Positions 60,198 through 64,000 of a DNA stretch of 64,000 nucleotides are shown here, one piece after another. Under the pieces are notes generated by a model. That model made no database searches. It was given only the letters and a program-made list of their open reading frames with translations, and was not told where the DNA came from. A program made the position numbers and the translations under genes. The stretch's first letter is position 1. Every line of letters begins with the position of its first letter. The DNA comes from Bacteroidota bacterium (lineage in GTDB: Bacteria > Bacteroidota > Bacteroidia > Bacteroidales > Bacteroidaceae): positions 77,325 through 141,324 of the forward strand of contig JAFABG010000019.1 of assembly GCA_023426145.1 (NCBI GenBank). The letters run 5' to 3'.

Positions 60198-61592
60198 TTA
60201 CATCAAATTACGTGGGTCAGTAATTACACCAGTTACCGCTGCTGCAGCAGCTACTAGTGGACTAGCTAACAACGTACGAGCACCAGGTCCTTGTCGACCT
60301 TCAAAATTACGATTACTTGTTGATACCGAATATTTTCCAGCTGGTACCTTATCATCATTCATTGCCAAACAAGCAGAACATCCCGGTTGGCGAATAGCAA
60401 ATCCAGCTTCAGCTAACACTTTATCAAGCCCTTCCTTACGAATTTGTGCATCAACCATCCATGATCCCGGCACTAACCATGCAATTACATTATCCGCTTT
60501 TTTACGTCCTTTCACAAGAGAAGCAAATGCGCGAAAATCCTCAATACGACCATTTGTACAAGCGCCTAAAAATACATAATCGATCTTTTTACCCAGCAGA
60601 GATTCACCAGGCTGAAATCCCATGTATTCCATTGATTTTTTAAATGAAACCTGAGCAGCTTCACCCATACCTTCAGTAGTCGGGACATGCTGAGTGATCC
60701 CCATACCCATCCCCGGATTGGTACCATAAGTAATCATCGGTTCAATATCAGCAGCGTCAAATTTTACTTCTTTATCAAACACAGCATCCACATCACTCTT
60801 TAACGTCTTCCAATACTCCATAGAACTTTCCCATGCTTCCCCCTGCGGTGCATTTTCACGTCCCTTTATGTATTCGAAAGTCACCTCATCCGGAGCAATC
60901 ATACCTCCACGTGCACCCATTTCAATAGAAAGGTTACAAAGTGTAAGACGTCCTTCCATAGTCAGATTACGGATAGCCGAACCTGCATATTCAACAAAAT
61001 ATCCTGTAGCTCCACTCGTTGTCATTTTAGACATCATATACAAAGCGATATCTTTAGCAGTTACTCCTTTACCAAGTACTCCATCCACCGTTATACGCAT
61101 TGTCTTAGGTCTTGACTGAAGAATACATTGAGAAGCTAAAACCATTTCAACTTCACTTGTACCGATACCAAAAGCGATAGCACCCATTGCACCATGAGTT
61201 GAAGTATGAGAGTCTCCGCAAACAATTGTCATGCCCGGCAAGGTTAAAGCGCGTTCTGGTCCAACCACGTGGATAATTCCATTTTTAGGATCCATCATTC
61301 CGAAATGTGCTAAGCCAAAATCCTTCGCATTTTTCGTTAAGGTATCCACCTGAGTCTTAGAGATAGGGTCTTCAATCGGTTTATCTTGATCATGTGTAGG
61401 CGTGTTATGATCGGGCATACAAAATACCTTTGCAGGCCGAAAAACCTCAATGCCACGATCACGTAAACCTGTAAAAGCCTGCGGGCTAGTTACTTCATGA
61501 CAATATAAACGGTCAATATAAAGCTGTGTAGGACCATCTTCTACAGTGGCTACCACATGGGAATCCCATATTTTATCAAATAATGTATTCAT
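60198..61592 (-). CDS. leuC: 3-isopropylmalate dehydratase large subunit
   Basis: 464-aa aconitase-family subunit carrying the [4Fe-4S] cluster. TLFDKIWDSHVV opening, VCGDSHTSTHGAMGAIAFGIGTSEVE, cluster-binding FLGACTNGRIEDFR and GCSACLAMN (three Cys ligands), and NRNFEGRQG at the active site. Together with LeuD isomerises 2- to 3-isopropylmalate, and probably citramalate to 3-methylmalate. Second gene of the operon. Confidence 0.97.
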   Translation of the reverse strand: MNTLFDKIWDSHVVATVEDGPTQLYIDRLYCHEVTSPQAFTGLRDRGIEVFRPAKVFCMPDHNTPTHDQDKPIEDPISKTQVDTLTKNAKDFGLAHFGMMDPKNGIIHVVGPERALTLPGMTIVCGDSHTSTHGAMGAIAFGIGTSEVEMVLASQCILQSRPKTMRITVDGVLGKGVTAKDIALYMMSKMTTSGATGYFVEYAGSAIRNLTMEGRLTLCNLSIEMGARGGMIAPDEVTFEYIKGRENAPQGEAWESSMEYWKTLKSDVDAVFDKEVKFDAADIEPMITYGTNPGMGMGITQHVPTTEGMGEAAQVSFKKSMEYMGFQPGESLLGKKIDYVFLGACTNGRIEDFRAFASLVKGRKKADNVIAWLVPGSWMVDAQIRKEGLDKVLAEAGFAIRQPGCSACLAMNDDKVPAGKYSVSTSNRNFEGRQGPGARTLLASPLVAAAAAVTGVITDPRNLM

Positions 61593-61663
61593 CTCTTTTC
61601 TATAATTTTACTATATACAATTTACTATTTATATGAAATACGTCTTTCAGTACTCCTTACTCA

Positions 61664-63160
61664 CTATACCTTAAATTTATTAATACAGTCAATATAAGCT
61701 TCTACTGATGCAGCAATGATATCCGTATTGGCTCCAAAACCGTAATAAATCTGGTTATCATATTCAACTTGCATGTGCACTTTACCCACATCATCACTAC
61801 CTTTACTGATAGCCTGAATCGTAAATTCTTTCAGTGTCATGTGTCGATCTACAATTTTCTTTAAAGCTTGAATTGCAGCATCCACAGGACCATTTCCACT
61901 AGCACAGGCTTCAAATTTTTCTCCAGAAATATTCAAGCCCAAACAAGCTACAGTACGTACGCCTACACCGCTAGTCACTTGCAAATACTCTAATTTAATA
62001 CGATGATTCACGCTACGATCAGCTCCAGCCAACACCAATATATCATCATCATTAATATCCTTCTTTCTATCTGCTAATTTAAGGAACTCGTCGTAAACCT
62101 TATCCAATTTATCTTGTTCCAAATTAACACCCAAAACAGAAAGACGATTTTTAAGAGCTGCACGTCCACTACGAGCAGTCAAAACAATAGAGTTATCGTC
62201 AAGACCTACTTCATGTGGATCAATAATTTCATAAGTTTGCACGTTTTTCAGCACACCGTCTTGGTGAATTCCTGATGAGTGTGCAAAAGCATTCCGACCA
62301 ACAATTGCTTTATTTGCTTGTACAGGCATATTCATCAAGCTTGAAACCATACGGCTAGTTGGGTAAATTCTCTGCGTATTAATATTAGTCTGAATATCAA
62401 TTTCATGATGACTCTTAATGATCATAGCTATCTCTTCAAGAGCCGTATTTCCTGCACGTTCACCTATTCCGTTAATCGTTACCTCTACCTGTCGGGCCCC
62501 ATTCAACACACCCGCCATCGTATTGGCCGTAGCCATACCTAGATCATTATGGCAATGCGTAGAAAGTATTGCATTGTTAATACCATCGACATGATCTATT
62601 AAATATTTAATTTTAGCACCATATTCAGTAGGAAGACAATATCCAGTAGTATCAGGAATATTCACAACAGTAGCCCCCGCTTTAATAACCGCTTCAACTA
62701 CTCTAGCCAAATATTCATTATCCGTACGCCCAGCGTCTTCTGCATAAAACTCCACGTCCTCCACAAATCGACGTGCATACTTCACTGCAGCCACAGCACG
62801 CTCAATAATTTCTTCCCGGTTAGAATTGAATTTATATTTAATATGAGAATCTGAAGTGCCTATCCCCGTATGAATACGTTTATGTTTCGCAAATCTCAAC
62901 GCATCAACAGCCACATCAATATCTTTCTGAACAGCACGTGTCAAAGCACAAATAGTTGGCCAAGTCACAGCTTTAGAAATTTCAATAACCGAATTAAAGT
63001 CTCCTGGACTTGAAATGGGAAATCCAGCTTCAATGACATCCACTCCCAAAGATTCGAGTGCCTTAGCTACTTGAATCTTTTCGACTGTATTCAACTGGCA
63101 CCCAGGAACTTGTTCTCCATCCCGAAGGGTAGTATCAAAAATAAATAACCTATTATCCAT
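61664..63160 (-). CDS. leuA: 2-isopropylmalate synthase
   Basis: Committed step of leucine synthesis: 2-ketoisovalerate + acetyl-CoA to 2-isopropylmalate. 498 aa. FDTTLRDGEQVPGCQLNTVEK opening, VNIPDTTGYCLPTEYG, STHCHNDLGMATANT with metal-binding His-x-His, TINGIGERAGNTALEE, and a C-terminal regulatory domain (LEYLQVTSGVGVRTVACLGL...GNGPVDAAIQALKKIVDRH) for leucine feedback. First gene of the operon, preceded by a leader peptide and attenuator hairpin, so expression should depend on charged tRNA supply. Confidence 0.96.
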   Translation of the reverse strand: MDNRLFIFDTTLRDGEQVPGCQLNTVEKIQVAKALESLGVDVIEAGFPISSPGDFNSVIEISKAVTWPTICALTRAVQKDIDVAVDALRFAKHKRIHTGIGTSDSHIKYKFNSNREEIIERAVAAVKYARRFVEDVEFYAEDAGRTDNEYLARVVEAVIKAGATVVNIPDTTGYCLPTEYGAKIKYLIDHVDGINNAILSTHCHNDLGMATANTMAGVLNGARQVEVTINGIGERAGNTALEEIAMIIKSHHEIDIQTNINTQRIYPTSRMVSSLMNMPVQANKAIVGRNAFAHSSGIHQDGVLKNVQTYEIIDPHEVGLDDNSIVLTARSGRAALKNRLSVLGVNLEQDKLDKVYDEFLKLADRKKDINDDDILVLAGADRSVNHRIKLEYLQVTSGVGVRTVACLGLNISGEKFEACASGNGPVDAAIQALKKIVDRHMTLKEFTIQAISKGSDDVGKVHMQVEYDNQIYYGFGANTDIIAASVEAYIDCINKFKV

Positions 63161-63194
63161 TTTCTATTATTTAACGTTATTATTAGCTCAAAAA

Positions 63195-63228
63195 AAAGCC
63201 TTTCGCACTTGGAAGTGAGAAAGGCTTT
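63195..63228 (-). terminator. Attenuator terminator before leuA
   Basis: 10-bp outer stem AAAGCCTTTC (63195-63204) / complement (63219-63228), one G-A mismatch, then inner stem CACTT/AAGTG (63206-63210 / 63213-63217). On the minus strand a run of T follows directly, and the leuA ATG is about 30 bases further on. The 5' arm (minus strand) can instead pair with the leader at 63264-63273. Confidence 0.85.
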
Positions 63229-63251
63229 CGTATATTCTTCGTTATACATAT

Positions 63252-63335
63252 TTACGCGCAGCACTCACTTCCACTAACCTTTGATAGTAGAATAATAATA
63301 CCGCATAGTAGAATATGTATAAACATCTGATCCAT
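63252..63335 (-). CDS. leuL: Leucine/isoleucine leader peptide
   Basis: 27 codons, ATG at 63333-63335, TAA at 63252-63254: MDQMFIHILLCGIIILL followed by SKVSGSECCA. Control codons: four Leu (all CTA), five Ile and one Val. Two identical ATT-CTA-CTA triplets are present. It lies 28 bases after a perfect -7 box, and its 3' part overlaps the antiterminator strand. This is the classic layout of a ribosome-mediated attenuator; stalling at the Leu/Ile codons would free the antiterminator and allow leuA transcription. Confidence 0.8.
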   Translation of the reverse strand: MDQMFIHILLCGIIILLSKVSGSECCA

Positions 63336-63363
63336 TTTTTGTCTCTTTAATTATTTGACATTG

Positions 63364-63394
63364 CAAAGGTATAGATTATTTTTATACCACCAAA
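63364..63394 (-). promoter_or_regulatory. Promoter of the leu operon
   Basis: On the minus strand TTTG (complement of 63391-63394), 19 bases, TACCTTTG (complement of 63364-63371). Both elements and spacing are ideal for the Bacteroides housekeeping sigma. From here to 63497 I see nothing else. Confidence 0.8.
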
Positions 63395-63497
63395 TAATAC
63401 GTTACTTTTTTATATATAAAAATATCATTTCATAAGTTTATATCCTAGATATTAGGGAATATATCACTATTAAAGTCGATATTTAAGTAAAACAGAA

Positions 63498-63532
63498 AAA
63501 GGGCAATAGCATTATACATACTATCGCCCTTT
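63498..63532 (-). terminator. Terminator of the Cys-rich lipoprotein gene
   Basis: 12-bp stem AAAGGGCAATAG (63498-63509) / CTATCGCCCTTT (63521-63532), 11-base loop, with A63505/C63525 becoming a U-G pair on the minus strand; T-rich tail on the minus strand; 27 bases after the stop. Confidence 0.85.
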
Positions 63533-63559
63533 CGTGTATTGATCTAAATCAATTAAAGA

Positions 63560-63799
63560 TTACTTCTTTTTACAGCATTCTTTTTTTCCATCACAATCAG
63601 CTTTCTTATCACAAGCATTAGCGCAAGAATCTTTAGCTTGACAGCAAGAATCAGTTGCTTCAGTTGCAACGTTCTCTACAGTTTCAACTGTAGCTTCTTC
63701 ACCTTCAGCAGCAGCATTGTTAGTTTTATTACCAGAACAAGAGATTACAGCGAAAGAAAATGTTACTGCAACTGCAGCTAAAAAAAGTTTTGTTTTCAT
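63560..63799 (-). CDS. Small Cys-rich lipoprotein
   Basis: 79 aa, not recognised as a named family. Signal peptide and lipobox (FAVISC, Cys21), an acidic/Ala/Thr-rich linker, then a C-terminal 30 residues with seven Cys (SCC, SC, AC, DC, ECC) between Lys, Asp and Gln, ending in KKK. The Cys spacing suggests metal binding or disulfides in the periplasm, but no known zinc-finger or metallothionein pattern fits exactly. Own promoter at 63845-63876 and own terminator. Lies between the leu operon and an rRNA operon. Confidence 0.7.
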   Translation of the reverse strand: MKTKLFLAAVAVTFSFAVISCSGNKTNNAAAEGEEATVETVENVATEATDSCCQAKDSCANACDKKADCDGKKECCKKK

Positions 63800-63844
63800 A
63801 CCTTTTAGTTTGCTTTAAACGTTTAATAAAATAATTGTCACGGG

Positions 63845-63876
63845 CAAATATAATACATTTTGCCCAAACTACCAAA
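63845..63876 (-). promoter_or_regulatory. Promoter of the Cys-rich lipoprotein gene
   Basis: On the minus strand TTTG (complement of 63873-63876), 20 bases, TATATTTG (complement of 63845-63852). The -7 box is overlapped by an inverted repeat GGGCAAA (63842-63848) / TTTGCCC (63859-63865), a possible operator. Confidence 0.65.
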
Positions 63877-63884
63877 AACAAATA

Positions 63885-63916
63885 AGCCCCGCCAGTCAAT
63901 ACAGACTAGCGGGGCT
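63885..63916 (-). terminator. rRNA operon terminator
   Basis: 13-bp G+C-rich stem AGCCCCGCCAGTC (63885-63897) / GACTAGCGGGGCT (63904-63916), 6-base loop. The single mismatch is G-U on the minus strand, and a T-rich stretch follows on that strand. Confidence 0.88.
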
Positions 63917-63924
63917 CTTAAAAA

Positions 63925-64000
63925 TGGCGGCTACCTACTCTCCCACTGTTACGCAGTACCATCGGCGTGACGAGGCTTAACTTCTCTGTTCGGAATGGGA
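63925..64000 (-). rRNA. rrf: 5S ribosomal RNA, 3' part
   Basis: The minus strand reads TCCCATTCCGAACAGAGAAG and continues through CGCCGATGGTACTGCGT to GTGGGAGAGTAGGTAGCCGCC, the conserved 3' two-thirds of bacterial 5S rRNA. The 5' end lies beyond the window; the exact mature 3' end is estimated within a few bases. It implies an rRNA operon continuing to the right on the minus strand. Confidence 0.95.

Noticed and set aside
1..63900. tRNA genes
   Set aside because: No cloverleaf with GGTTCGAATCC-type T-arm was found by eye in the intergenic gaps; a tRNAscan-SE run would settle it.
1..64000. CRISPR arrays, insertion sequences, integrases, prophage genes
   Set aside because: No regularly spaced repeat array, transposase, integrase or phage structural gene was seen on either strand.

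Overview
The window reads as a chromosomal segment of a Bacteroides species. Evidence: about 40% G+C; two SusC/SusD loci, a SusR-like regulator and a FecR/ECF-sigma pair; DPP III, GH97 and GH29 enzymes; many genes preceded by the Bacteroides-type promoter (TTTG, about 17-20 bases, TAnnTTTG). From memory, the backbone order (groES/groEL, [FeFe]-hydrogenase genes, GH29 fucosidase, purA, DPP III, leu genes) resembles the B. thetaiotaomicron BT_18xx region; I could not check this. No tRNA, CRISPR array, prophage or insertion sequence is visible. A minus-strand rRNA operon begins to show at the right edge (3' part of 5S rRNA).

Layout. 1-7 kb: end of a GAF-domain fRMsr-like gene, CbpA-type co-chaperone, EptA-like transferase behind an outer-membrane beta-barrel gene, threonine aldolase, then an ECF sigma factor with a membrane partner and a divergent membrane protein. 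7-9.3 kb: groES-groEL. 9.4-13.7 kb: two different L,D-transpeptidases, an unlisted 53-residue membrane protein, a glycosyltransferase/flippase pair. 13.8-19 kb: complete [FeFe]-hydrogenase operon hydA-hydE-hydG-hydF. 19.1-30 kb: polysaccharide-utilisation locus (GH97, GH27-like lipoprotein, SusE-like, SusD, SusC, SusR-like regulator). 30.3-32.8 kb: hisS and a secreted protein. 32.9-43.1 kb: second Sus-like locus (ECF sigma, FecR, STN-containing SusC, SusD, DUF4843, PKD-like lipoprotein, thioredoxin) without a glycoside hydrolase. 43.5-51 kb: zinc peptidase, GH29 fucosidase, a Fur-family regulator with purA, AlkD-like protein, DPP III, AraC-type protein. 51.3-56.8 kb: recQ, TPR protein, LtaS-like transferase, PAP2 phosphatase. 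56.9-63.4 kb: leucine operon leuA-leuC-leuD-(cimA-like)-leuB. 63.5-64 kb: Cys-rich lipoprotein and 5S rRNA.

The strongest unlisted signals are regulatory. (1) Upstream of leuA there is a complete attenuator: a promoter with ideal spacing, a 27-codon leader peptide rich in Leu and Ile codons, a terminator with a T-run, and a 10-base leader segment exactly complementary to the terminator's 5' arm. (2) Two near-identical divergent promoters (GTAACC, 15 bases, CGTC) flank the start of an ECF sigma gene and a divergent membrane-protein gene, which suggests autoregulation. (3) A perfect 12-bp tandem repeat lies immediately downstream of the -7 box of the Fur-like gene in front of purA. (4) Between the TPR gene and the LtaS-like gene there is a short minus-strand unit with its own -7 box, a 27-codon frame and a terminator-like hairpin.
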